In this document: positions 23,801 to 30,034 of the stretch, piece after piece
Position numbering within the stretch: the first letter of the stretch is position 1
How the letters are laid out: every line of letters begins with the position of its first letter
Position numbers and translations under genes: made by a program
Source: a virus
Strand: one strand, 5' to 3'
IMG/VR virus record: IMGVR_UViG_3300046011_000902
Span: 1 to 30,034 of that record
Length of the DNA stretch: 30,034 nt
Notes under the pieces: generated by a model
Databases searched by the model: none
Seen by the model: only the letters and a program-made list of their open reading frames with translations
Told to the model about the DNA's origin: nothing

Positions 23801-24253
23801 CGCCAGCGGTGCCATAGGAAGTAAGGAGCCCACACCTTCACCGAGGCGACGGCCCACAGATTCTTCATACCCCGCACCTGCCTCAAACGGTTTCTTCGCA
23901 GCACCTGCAACGCTCTTTATCTTCTCCCGCGCTGCCCGCTCGGTTTCCTCCGGCAGCATGGCTGCGATACCAGTTCCTGCGGTTTCTGCAAGGCCAATGG
24001 CACCGGGGACGACGCCTTTGAAGAATTCCTTGACGTTGCCACCGACCGTGGTTTCAGGTTTGACCTGCGGCTCTTCGGGAGGGGGTTGTAGCGCAGCGCG
24101 CTGGCGTTCACGTAACTGCCGCAAACGATCCGCAGCGGGGGTAGGCTCGACCTCCTGCAATGACTCTGCAATTTGTGCTAAACGACGCGCTGCGGATACG
24201 TCACCTGCTGCGTCTGCGTTACGCAGCGCAGCCAACACATCTTGAAGATTCAT
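17831..24253 (-). CDS. Giant polyvalent-type virion protein with metallopeptidase motif
   Basis: This 2140-residue protein is probably packaged in the virion and ejected with the DNA. The N-terminus (L-R-N-A-D-A-A-G-D, then A-A-R-R-L-A) resembles starts I remember from other large phage proteins. Gly/Ala-rich hydrophobic stretches follow (about 130-300), then a charged coiled coil (460-515) and a low-complexity Pro/Gly/Lys region (705-840). A zincin site H1060-E-A-V-H1064 in A-L-L-H-E-A-V-H-A-A-V lies mid-protein. The C-terminal third (about 1580-2000) has N-R-Q-I-S-L-I-A-A-Y and a hydrophobic segment (1862-1888) typical of the LPD38-like domain of polyvalent proteins. AAAGG before the ATG and a 5-base gap to the upstream gene indicate one operon. 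Domain naming beyond HExxH is from memory. Confidence 0.82.
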   Translation of the reverse strand: MNLQDVLAALRNADAAGDVSAARRLAQIAESLQEVEPTPAADRLRQLRERQRAALQPPPEEPQVKPETTVGGNVKEFFKGVVPGAIGLAETAGTGIAAMLPEETERAAREKIKSVAGAAKKPFEAGAGYEESVGRRLGEGVGSLLPMAPLAFLGPAGIAAGVGVGLAAGAGEARERAERGGATEEQRRAATGLGVIPGGFDAAIDMALAAFPGGAGRAIGFIRRALISGGIEGATEAAQEVAQNAIAKGVYKPEQELLTGAGEAGATGAGVGVIASLLLDMAIPGRRGAGAQPTTPTAPTTPTEEESKSPLLLGYEKQPFTPFVATDGSVITTQAEFDEYSKQKGKEAAQSELEAARVQRQREADLRTSDRFAGVDPVTLDLMRRGKEAGLTETFAGAREGEAGLLYPAEPGQIEMPFERGGPREEARAAEPTRAEEPVDTAQQLGLDLQGGMTVDDLINDMYAQDARDAEARAERAKADAAKAKAERERLKFESDLAETDARLQAAREKTSQDRRLEVLLPIIESDVQNIPKAFVQKLKLEGFVRPNLTERERNLINRAYDLRLMEKPAPEAEPTAPAESAEMEAAIPEKKETREPEQIGFPGMGKPKGAAPQAFSEEELAAQEEKPFATKLTADVLDSTGLPKQSGFYKQLLGMDMADPNQQPAIANIFAKVRANPNVTQNTKDAIERMAMQAFGGLAKQREMFGPRGGVTPTPPKGEKATKKEAERGEPSGQERGRGADTGDVGARAGAGAEGGKEGKRESRAAGTAAGAARTEAPKPSGVGDRGKPAGVAGVGEGRKPGALKETPQGRVFREGKPAGAKQVKPKGEAPADRAANTYVALAEDFNDTGTGVDTALEMLAADIYYASMPDARGHLEAGRHLNLLAEGKMPDFKFGKTNANGPGTNGKFAEQYYKSLSKEQTEKFLKYYKKFLEQEIGSAGFVDALNTAQYEVRYKQSFENDELAAEAVRVFRPLHPRVEQALKANNLVDALMKFASNLLGRNAQIARALAGALGGVKVEIVKDLRAPSGASLAGDYNPTTNTIRLDAERGMNAHALLHEAVHAAVHKVLSNKSHPLTKQLTNLFNSVKGSLDTAYGAKSLDEFVSEVFSNPEFQQKLSQINPMGGPLSAMRQFFNAVGNFLRRMIGMPSKSVGSALDVADVLIMQVISPGMAINGSMYEASVLGTAKNVFRAMDDRILTMPGMGNQFVANFYNFLRSTVPNATKNIVLKSLPVNALTDVAQDNGIPMAKELDTLEKQWNGAIDERRRAVDATYSVLQKWIKGNPAKEALLNKMISESTLDEVDPSKPRSNYKDKQTKGNEDKQVVWDKLQTDWKALGPDGQAIYKQLRDSYAESHEKLIDLLFSRISASVKDPAEVTKLRNEVYQRLAIKGKIEPYFPLMRQGDHWVTFHAKGPDGNLEYYKMAFRTSVERDRAMKELAVTPGVDAKTIQKSAPTAKQDYKSAPSTSFVNSVLKVLDANGVAPNVTDEIMRVFLDTLPESSFAQSFRKRLGTLGFMTDASEVFYKKSMSMAHQLANLEYSAKMYKLRDRMEEHVKKQTENEQTRMVFDVLDGHIKSMVSPNISPFAKAATSTAFGFTLGFNISSALVNTTQLPLVIMPYLGGQYGYGQANKAIGAATRLFFGSGLKRKAKTVGGGDPAELKAGYSIDNYPYLDFDKEVEAHVKRFGRQPTEAERLKMAEKLGMSPDILEMRELSDLASSYGLLSRSMTSDVLESGTADSPLAKVNAWSGFVFHHGERMNRQISLIAAYRLELDRMRKENPKLTAEDREAAARKAVELTELLNGGASANSAPLLAKNSLGKMVFMYKRYGVSMYYMLFKTTRDAIASEDKDVRAAAKRQIAGVYGMSALLAGVQGVPMFGILAALYNLFLKEDDEDDFETSVRKYTGEGLFNGALNYLTGTAIASRIGLTDLLFHSTGYRSQDNEILSFLQLVGGPVYGVADRMIRGAKLISEGEVQRGLEQVVPAAAGNVMKGYRFASEGANTLRGDPIVGDIGVGHSLAQAFGFAPAEYIRQLEVNAVEKNIERSVLEKRTKLLKQFYVATRMGDSEGASEYMQDLLKMNVKRPGLVTAETILNSMAQHMRTSATMYHGITLNKLLRDELLRNAAEFDRDVSIFSED

Positions 24254-24258
24254 AGCAC

Positions 24259-26187
24259 TTACCTTTTGTATTTGTCAATGAGCGCCCTGTCCGCTGCGCT
24301 GAGTGACACACCCCCAGCTTCACCACCGCCCCCACGCATCATCATATTAAGGCGTTCACGACTTGCGTCAAAGATTGTGCGTATGGCGTCGCGCTGCTCC
24401 TCCAACTCTCGTTTTAGGTTTGCAAGCTGAGTCTTCTGAGCAGGCGTAAACGCGCTTTCGTTCATTGCGCGAAGCTGTTCAAGATTAGCAATAGCTTTTG
24501 CGGTCGGACCATTATTAAGCCCGCGAATTTCCACTTGTTCAGCACGATCATAGTCACGGATCAAGCTCTCGCGGCGCTGTAGCAAGTTACCTTCACGCAT
24601 TGCTTTGTTAGTTTCGCTTTGTAGGCGTGCGCTTTCAGCCGCAATACGTTCACGAGACTGCCGATCAAGAGTTGCAGTCGCAGCTTGTTGCTCACGGTTA
24701 AGACCTTGCTGCAACGCACCGCTTTCCGTCGAGTATTGTGTTGCTCCGGACGCCATCGCTTGACGCCGCCGCTCTTGTTCTTTTTCATACGCGGATTGGC
24801 CCCCGGCGATCCCTTTTTCGACTGCACCTTTTTGAAGGCTAAAGATGCCTTGACGCATTTCTTCTAAGCCTTTAGCACGCTCCAGTTGTTGTCTACGCTG
24901 TGCCTCGTCATACCCCATGGCAGCACCAGCGCCAGCGCCAAACTCACCGTAGCGTCGTCCACCTGCACCGATCAAGAACCGCTTCAAACCTTCCTGTCGT
25001 TGACGCTCTGGATCGAACTCCTGTTCATACATACGTTGCATTAAATCAACTTGTTGTTGCCGACGCCGCTGTTCTTCGGGGAACGCTAACAAGTCACGTT
25101 GTCGTTTTTCTTCCGCTAGCCGTACAGCTTGTGGATCAGTGGTCATTCCCGCTGTGGCTTCTCTACGAAGAAGTTGCGCAAGCGGATCAGTAGGCGTCCC
25201 AGCAATAGCGGATTCCCCCGCTGGTAAATTGAGCGAAGCAAGCCCAGTAGCGAGAGCCCCTCCCGTAGCAGGGGGCGGCATCTCGGCCCGAGCGGCAGGA
25301 GAAGCAGGAGCAGCGGGAGCACCGGGACCAGCGGCAGCGGGCGGAGGGGGCGGAGCGGGCGGAGCAGACGGACCAGCGGGAGCGGCCCCTTGGGCAACTG
25401 AAACCCCACGCAACGCTTGTTCTTCACGCGGATCGGCGACCCCCGGTGCAATCGGTTCCCTAGGTTCCGGTAACGGTGCACGCTCCAAAAATGGACTAGG
25501 TGGAATAACTTCACCACGTTCCGCAAGACGCCGTTGACGTTCCGCTTCGCTAGTTTGACGCCGCTGCTGGTCACGTTCGCGCCGCAGTTGGGTATCAAGT
25601 TCCATCATGCGTCTACGATAGTCCATAAAAGACTCGCCTTCGCGTCGTGCACGGCGGGGGTCCTCTACTGGATCTCCTTCCTTAAACGCAACGATCCCAC
25701 CCGCAGCCATCATTCGAGGTTGCGCCGCAGCCGCAGCCCCGGGAGCTTGAGCAATCCCGCTCAACAACTTCTTCATGTTGTCTTGCTGTTGCTGCTGTTG
25801 TTGTCCCGCCGTCTCGCCACGCTGCTGTGCAAGCTCAGTCTTGGTCAAGTCCATGACTTCTTTTTCGCGCTGCTGAGCAACAGTCATAGGCGCTTGACCT
25901 TCTGCGACTTGCTGTTGAGCCATCTGCATCTGCATCTGGCGTGCAGCCGATTCACGCTCTGATTTGATCTGCTGAAGCGCAAGCAAATCAAGCAGGTCTT
26001 GCGACATGGCGTAACGATCCTCAAGCGGCTTCGAATTACCGCGATAGGCAGCTACACGATCTTCTACCGAACCGAGACCCGCCATGGGGCTGGCTTTCAT
26101 AGGAGACGGCATCGGGGGTTGTCCGGGCTGGGGGGCTCGCCCTTGAGCCATAAGTCCCATAAGACCTTGTGCGTTAGGTGCCATCAT
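24259..26187 (-). CDS. Gln/Pro/Ala-rich coiled-coil virion protein
   Basis: This 642-residue protein is mostly low-complexity and helical: a Met/Gln-rich segment with a run of seven Gln (about 127-135), an Ala-Gly-Gly-Ile-Val motif near residue 162, a Pro/Ala-rich segment (about 270-305), and long Arg/Glu/Gln coiled coils to the end. No enzyme motif is visible. Position between the ejection-like and giant proteins suggests an internal or ejected virion protein, comparable in place to T7 gp15. AGGAGG lies seven bases before the first of two tandem ATGs, overlapping the upstream stop region. Confidence 0.7.
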   Translation of the reverse strand: MMAPNAQGLMGLMAQGRAPQPGQPPMPSPMKASPMAGLGSVEDRVAAYRGNSKPLEDRYAMSQDLLDLLALQQIKSERESAARQMQMQMAQQQVAEGQAPMTVAQQREKEVMDLTKTELAQQRGETAGQQQQQQQDNMKKLLSGIAQAPGAAAAAQPRMMAAGGIVAFKEGDPVEDPRRARREGESFMDYRRRMMELDTQLRRERDQQRRQTSEAERQRRLAERGEVIPPSPFLERAPLPEPREPIAPGVADPREEQALRGVSVAQGAAPAGPSAPPAPPPPPAAAGPGAPAAPASPAARAEMPPPATGGALATGLASLNLPAGESAIAGTPTDPLAQLLRREATAGMTTDPQAVRLAEEKRQRDLLAFPEEQRRRQQQVDLMQRMYEQEFDPERQRQEGLKRFLIGAGGRRYGEFGAGAGAAMGYDEAQRRQQLERAKGLEEMRQGIFSLQKGAVEKGIAGGQSAYEKEQERRRQAMASGATQYSTESGALQQGLNREQQAATATLDRQSRERIAAESARLQSETNKAMREGNLLQRRESLIRDYDRAEQVEIRGLNNGPTAKAIANLEQLRAMNESAFTPAQKTQLANLKRELEEQRDAIRTIFDASRERLNMMMRGGGGEAGGVSLSAADRALIDKYKR

Positions 26188-26190
26188 GGT

Positions 26191-27072
26191 TTAACCTCCT
26201 GATGCGGGCGGCGTAGCGGGCGGCGTAGCGGGTCGTGTACCAAACAGTCGATCATACAAATCCATGATGCCTCCCGCCTGCGTAAGCATGCTGGAAAGCG
26301 CGCTAGGTTGTGAATAGGAATAGGTTTGCGCTGCCACCGGCAATCCCTGCAATAGTGACTGCATGTACTGCACTTGCTTGTACGGATAGTCGCGTTCTTC
26401 TTTGAACTGACCAATATCCGCTTCAATCCCCTGCTGCTCGATGGCGCGTTGTTGTGCACCGAAATCGGCCTGTCTTTGAAGCGCAGCCAACCCAAAATCT
26501 TGTGCTGCACGAGTGGCTTGTAGTCCTTGTTCTTGCTCACGGTTGAACTGCGCCATAGCTTGATCGTAGGCTTGGCGGTATCCCTGCCCTGTGATGTTGG
26601 CAAGGTTTGAGGATAAGTTCCGTTGCCCTTCTAACTCCATCAACGTACCGCGACCGCCACCAAATGCACCGGCCCGAGTCACCGCCGTGCGGTTTGCAAG
26701 ATTTTGAATTGCGGCTTGGCGTTGGGCTTCGGCAATCTGCGGCTCTAAAGATGCTTGGAGGTACGGATTCATCAACCGTTGTGCATCTGCCGTAGAGAAC
26801 TGGGTCGGCGTAAATGCCTTCATTTGATCGGTTGGAATCGTCAACCCAGCAATGCCTTGAAAGGCTTGAGATTGAACAGCCGAGGGACCTGCGGTCAGCG
26901 GTCCGGTGTAGGCTTGATACGGTTGACTTGCGAGCGCCTGCCCCCGACCCAACATTTCCGTGACGTAAGGCCCCGCCCAGTTGGAAAGGGAGGATTCGGT
27001 GCCGGTCTGTTGCCCAACTCCGGTTTGAGTTGAACCTGCACTTCCGCCAGTGGTTGTGGTTCCGTTGCTCAT
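26191..27072 (-). CDS. Ejection-protein-like helical virion protein
   Basis: This 293-residue protein has a Ser/Thr/Gly-rich N-terminus, then Y-x-A-Y-T-G-P-L-T-A-G, F-S-T-A-D-A-Q-R-L-M-N-P-Y-L-Q, a G-A-F-G-G-G-R-G-T-L-M-E-L-E-G motif (about 136-150) and a long Gln/Ala/Arg helix. I remember this layout from proteins of environmental podo-like phages taken to be internal or ejection proteins. The role is inferred from that and from its place in the operon. GAGGT precedes the ATG. Confidence 0.7.
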   Translation of the reverse strand: MSNGTTTTGGSAGSTQTGVGQQTGTESSLSNWAGPYVTEMLGRGQALASQPYQAYTGPLTAGPSAVQSQAFQGIAGLTIPTDQMKAFTPTQFSTADAQRLMNPYLQASLEPQIAEAQRQAAIQNLANRTAVTRAGAFGGGRGTLMELEGQRNLSSNLANITGQGYRQAYDQAMAQFNREQEQGLQATRAAQDFGLAALQRQADFGAQQRAIEQQGIEADIGQFKEERDYPYKQVQYMQSLLQGLPVAAQTYSYSQPSALSSMLTQAGGIMDLYDRLFGTRPATPPATPPASGG

Positions 27073-27080
27073 GCTTTACC

Positions 27081-27989
27081 TCACGCGGGCAAAAATTTGT
27101 TGGGGGTAATCTGTTTGCCCTGTTTAGCGGTACCGGTGCGGGCTTTCCGAATACGGTCCATCATAGTGTAAAGGCGTTGCGCCCCAGCTTCTGAGTTGCC
27201 GTTACCAAGGTGGCTTACTACGTCGGCGGGGATGACAAACTCCCCATGAGACAGTCGTGCTTCTTGCGCACCATCTATGTTAGCCGGAATCTTGTCCGCC
27301 ATACCATCGGTTGCACCGTTGAGGTACCGACCCTTGGCAAGATTGGCGATCCCACCATACGCATACTTCGGCACTGGCACTGTTTTGATAACGTCGGAGG
27401 CATCCGTCCCCTCACGTACTTCTTGGGACTCCGCACCTTTGGCAGCGGCTTCTTCTGTTGCCGCGCGGCCTTCTCGCGCTGGGTTACTGCGATTCAAGGC
27501 TTCCAACCCGGCAGCTTCTGATTTTGCCGCTTCCCGAGCTGCGGTCATGGCTTCAGCGTCAGTAGGCACGGCGTATCGAACATCTGAAAAATACCGCTGT
27601 CCGCCACTACCGGGGCGACGTGTAGGATCGTACTGACTGCCGGATACCGTTTCTCGCACCGCCGTGTACGACGGAATTTTTCCTTGGTACCCAACTTTTT
27701 CTTGCGGGCGACCGGATTGATAGAGCCCGTATAGACCCCCCGCAGCGGCAGCAACCTTACGCCAGTCAACGTTTTCGTCTTTATCTAAAAACAGTGCAGC
27801 AACGCCGCGTCTAACCAAGTCACCCCACGTATTAGATATGCCATGAATTTGGGTGGGTGTGTACCCAAGGTTCGCCATTCCGGCAATATCAGTTGCGGTG
27901 ACTTCTGGGTGGATATTTGCGAGATCTTCCCAATAGGTGTAATCCCCAGCAGGGTCCCAGCTTCCAAAACCAGTGTCAAAATCGTCCAT
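27081..27989 (-). CDS. Conserved environmental-phage virion-operon protein
   Basis: This 302-residue protein has V-G-Y-Q-G-K-I-P-S-Y-T-A-V-R near residue 100 and a conserved C-terminal part (about 205-285): Y-A-Y-G-G-I-A, D-G-M-A-D-K-I-P, H-G-E-F-V-I-P-A-D-V-V-S-H-L-G-N-G and Y-T-M-M-D-R-I-R-K-A-R-T-G. I recognise this block from many uncultured marine and freshwater phages, where it has no assigned function. GAGGGG lies before the ATG. It is tightly packed between neighbours, so it is probably co-expressed as a structural or assembly factor. Confidence 0.75.
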   Translation of the reverse strand: MDDFDTGFGSWDPAGDYTYWEDLANIHPEVTATDIAGMANLGYTPTQIHGISNTWGDLVRRGVAALFLDKDENVDWRKVAAAAGGLYGLYQSGRPQEKVGYQGKIPSYTAVRETVSGSQYDPTRRPGSGGQRYFSDVRYAVPTDAEAMTAAREAAKSEAAGLEALNRSNPAREGRAATEEAAAKGAESQEVREGTDASDVIKTVPVPKYAYGGIANLAKGRYLNGATDGMADKIPANIDGAQEARLSHGEFVIPADVVSHLGNGNSEAGAQRLYTMMDRIRKARTGTAKQGKQITPNKFLPA

Positions 27990-27990
27990 A

Positions 27991-30034
27991 TCAACCCCTC
28001 AAAATTTTCAGCAATTCACTGTTAGCTGCCAACGGGTCTTTAACAGGCCCACCCTCTGCATATGGCGTTGCAAACATTTTTTCCTGCTGGGGGTTGGCGA
28101 AGATGCTACCCCAATCATAGACGTATCCGAGCTTCAGTGGATCCGGCGCTTTAACGGTAACTTGTTGCCCTGCAACATCAGGTGACTGCCCCAACATCTG
28201 CATCATGGTGTTCAGGTTGCCCATCCGCTGATTGCGTAATGCCGCCGCTTGATTGGCAGCGCGAGTGGCCTCTGCTTCGTCTGCAATCTGTTTCTGTAAC
28301 GCCGCCTGCCCGGATGCGAGTTCCCCAAACAACCCCGTAGGTGCCCACCGAGACGTTGCAGCAGGAAGAAATGGAGCGATCTCTCCGACCGTACCTTCTG
28401 GTGCACCCGGAGGAGGAGCCCCCGGAACCCGCATGATGTAGTTGTAGATTGCCAGTCGATCAGCTTCGTCAACCTTTTTGTCGCCGGTTACGTCATAGGT
28501 AACGTCTGGCGTCTGCCCCGCTGCAAGGGTCTGAGTGATGTAGTCAAGATCTGCCTGCGTAGGCTCAGCACGGGGGCGGCCAATAACTTGTTCTATCCCG
28601 GTCAACCTACCAGTTAAGGCTTGTTCAGTTGTCCCTAACTGGGTGGCAACGTTGCCAATCGCCAACTGAAGGGCTTGATCTCTGGACAGCCCCGCTTTCT
28701 CGTACTCTCCCATCAACCTGATGACAGCATCTTGTGATGCCTGCACATCCGCCCGGGTCGTCTCGATTGCGGAGTAAACGCCAGTAGCTGGCTTGGCTTC
28801 GTTCTGCGGCGTATTGGGGTCGTCTTGTACAGACGGCGTTCCAATCGTATCGCCAAACGCCCGCTGAAGCGCATCGTCTCGGGCTATGCCAGCGTCCTCG
28901 TATTCACCCAGCCGACCGAGAATATCCAGTTCCAGTCCGGCCACATCATCGCGGGTTAGACCAAGTTCCCGATACAGCCCGGTAGCCGGTTTGGCTTCGT
29001 TCTCTGGAGTAGCCGGGTCATCCTGTACGGCAGGCGTACCCAAGACATCCGCGAGCAGATCTCGCGTGTCGGCAATGTTTTGGTCTGTGCGCTCTAATGC
29101 TTCATAGATCCCTGTGGCCGGTTTGGCTTCATTAGCCGGGGTAGAAGGATCGTCGGCGACAGAAGGCGTACCAATAAGATCGGTGATTCTCTGTTCGCTA
29201 AGGCCAAGCTCATCTGCCAAATCCGAGATCGCCAAACCGATAGCATCGTCTCTCGCAATACCGGCAAGCTCATACTCTCCGAGCTTTGCCAGTACGGCAT
29301 CCTTAACGTTGCCCAGACCAGTGGTGACATCTTCCTTGGTTGCATACGTGGTCAGCGCGGTGCTGATAGCATCCTTAACACCTTGAGTAGTCGCCAACCC
29401 CGAAACCGCGTCACCAATTTTTCCCGCAACCTGTTCTAACGTCAGCCCCGGATTCTTCGTCATGTAATCCGTTATGGCCTTAGTAACGTCTTCCTTGCTA
29501 AGTCCGGGTGGGAACTTGATGTTTGCAATAGCAGTATTGATATCTGCTGTAGTGGCGTAACCTTTCAAAGCATCGCCAATTGCAGTCTTCACCGCTTCGG
29601 TAGTCGCCAGACCTGCCGTAGCATCGGTAATCTTCGTAGCTACCTGTTCTAACGTCAGCCCCGGATTCTTCGTCATGTAATCCGTAATCGCTGTCGTTAC
29701 GTCTTCTTTGCTAATCCCCGGCGGAAACTTGATGTTGGATATTGCCGTGTCAATATCAGCCTTAGTAGCGAACGTCTTGGTGGTTTCTGTAAACGCTGCC
29801 GTAATATCGGCAATCGTAGGTGCAGCCGGTAAGAGCTTAATTGCAGCGTCAACCACTCCTTGAACGTCGGCCTTACTAAGCCCCGGATTGGCGTCGAATG
29901 CGTTTTGTACGATTGTTGATACGTCTTCTTTGCTGATTCCAGCCGGGAACTTGATGTTGGAAATTGCTGTATCAATGTCCGCCTTGGTTGCTTTGCCAGC
30001 AATCTGCTCTTGGGACAAGTTGTATAACGCTATG
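27991..30034 (-). CDS. Repeat-rich stalk-like virion protein, 5' part outside window
   Basis: The reading frame stays open to the right edge of the window, so the N-terminus is missing; a TTG at 30018 is only the first possible start inside the window. At least 675 residues are visible. It has 71-74-residue repeats (A-D-I-D-T-A-I-S-N-I-K-F-P-x-G, then N-P-G-L-T-L-E-Q-V), three copies of a G-T-P-S-V-x-D-D-P ... N-E-A-K-P-A-T-G block and three L-G-E-Y-E-x-A-G-I-A-R-D-D-A blocks, a dockerin-like EF-hand (D-V-T-G-D-K-K-V-D-E-A-D), and a C-terminus with Y-D-W-G-S-I-F-A and Y-A-E-G-G-P-V. It may be a fibre, stalk or tape-like protein; no receptor-binding domain is visible. Confidence 0.78.
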   Translation of the reverse strand, partial: IALYNLSQEQIAGKATKADIDTAISNIKFPAGISKEDVSTIVQNAFDANPGLSKADVQGVVDAAIKLLPAAPTIADITAAFTETTKTFATKADIDTAISNIKFPPGISKEDVTTAITDYMTKNPGLTLEQVATKITDATAGLATTEAVKTAIGDALKGYATTADINTAIANIKFPPGLSKEDVTKAITDYMTKNPGLTLEQVAGKIGDAVSGLATTQGVKDAISTALTTYATKEDVTTGLGNVKDAVLAKLGEYELAGIARDDAIGLAISDLADELGLSEQRITDLIGTPSVADDPSTPANEAKPATGIYEALERTDQNIADTRDLLADVLGTPAVQDDPATPENEAKPATGLYRELGLTRDDVAGLELDILGRLGEYEDAGIARDDALQRAFGDTIGTPSVQDDPNTPQNEAKPATGVYSAIETTRADVQASQDAVIRLMGEYEKAGLSRDQALQLAIGNVATQLGTTEQALTGRLTGIEQVIGRPRAEPTQADLDYITQTLAAGQTPDVTYDVTGDKKVDEADRLAIYNYIMRVPGAPPPGAPEGTVGEIAPFLPAATSRWAPTGLFGELASGQAALQKQIADEAEATRAANQAAALRNQRMGNLNTMMQMLGQSPDVAGQQVTVKAPDPLKLGYVYDWGSIFANPQQEKMFATPYAEGGPVKDPLAANSELLKILRG
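28784..29177 (-). repeat. Three protein repeats GTPxVxDDPxTPxNEAKPATG
   Basis: Copies lie at about 28784-28847, 28981-29044 and 29118-29175 on the minus strand, alternating with three L-G-E-Y-E-x-A-G-I-A-R-D-D-A helical blocks. The Pro/Asp-rich blocks look like exposed linkers between helical stalk segments. The DNA copies differ at many silent sites, so they are older than the 44-bp repeat. Confidence 0.75.
29429..29472 (-). repeat. 44-bp perfect direct repeat, copy A
   Basis: Identical to 29642-29685, 213 bases (71 codons) apart. It encodes the D-Y-M-T-K-N-P-G-L-T-L-E-Q-V part of two successive protein repeats. Nucleotide identity with no silent change suggests recent duplication or gene conversion. 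Confidence 0.85.
29642..29685 (-). repeat. 44-bp perfect direct repeat, copy B
   Basis: Second copy of the 29429-29472 repeat. Recombination between the two copies would remove exactly one 71-residue unit and keep the frame. Confidence 0.85.

Noticed and set aside
22581-24245. Plus-strand open frames of 243 and 270 codons opposite the giant gene
   Set aside because: Ser/Ala/Pro/Arg-rich translations of the complement of an Ala/Glu/Arg-rich gene; no start signal and no recognisable domain.
25262-25400. GC-rich tandem minirepeat as a replication origin
   Set aside because: It codes for the Pro/Ala-rich segment of the 642-residue protein; codon-level low complexity explains it.

Overview
The window is part of a tailed double-stranded DNA phage genome (class Caudoviricetes). 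The evidence is a dense run of small, translationally coupled rightward genes with a complete phage-type replication set, followed by a leftward block of large virion-type proteins. No terminase, portal, capsid, lysis, integrase, tRNA or rRNA gene is visible. The sigma70-type promoters and Shine-Dalgarno sites point to a bacterial host. The codon composition and gene content resemble environmental (freshwater or marine) phages of Gram-negative hosts, but the host and the podovirus-like impression are inference.

Region 1 (1-4875) opens with a perfect extended -10 sigma70 promoter (TTGACA-17-TATAAT) and a hairpin. It then encodes a DUF3150-like protein, a MoxR/CobS-like AAA+ ATPase, a metallopeptidase-plus-VWA (CobT-like) protein, and two unrecognised proteins that appear to share a C-terminal domain. 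The first three form a MoxR-VWA chaperone-like cassette and are the best candidate for an under-described system here.

Region 2 (4887-8068) is a string of about 14 small genes, mostly joined by ATGA overlaps: HTH-like, NrdR-like zinc ribbon, one-TM peptide, paralogous small proteins, VRR-NUC nuclease, DUF3310 and unknowns. One pair (7174-7422 and 7253-7444) overlaps out of frame for 170 bases.

Region 3 (8059-17761) is the replication and recombination module: family A DNA polymerase with 3'-5' exonuclease, RecB/Cas4-like nuclease, HNH-like protein, SNF2-type helicase, a coiled-coil protein, a MerR/excisionase-like HTH, a putative zinc-containing ssDNA-binding protein with an acidic tail, and a RepB-type primase/DUF927 helicase fusion. 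Two further promoter-like sites (11315 and 12943) and two intrinsic terminators (14616 and 17805) divide it. The helicase leader can fold so that its Shine-Dalgarno is hidden.

Region 4 (17831-30034, minus strand) is a tightly packed virion operon read right to left: a repeat-rich stalk-like protein with a dockerin-like EF-hand (cut by the window edge), a conserved environmental-phage protein, an ejection-like protein, a Gln/Pro/Ala-rich coiled-coil protein, and a 2140-residue polyvalent-type protein with a zincin HExxH site and hydrophobic segments. The two transcription units converge at about 17.75 kb.
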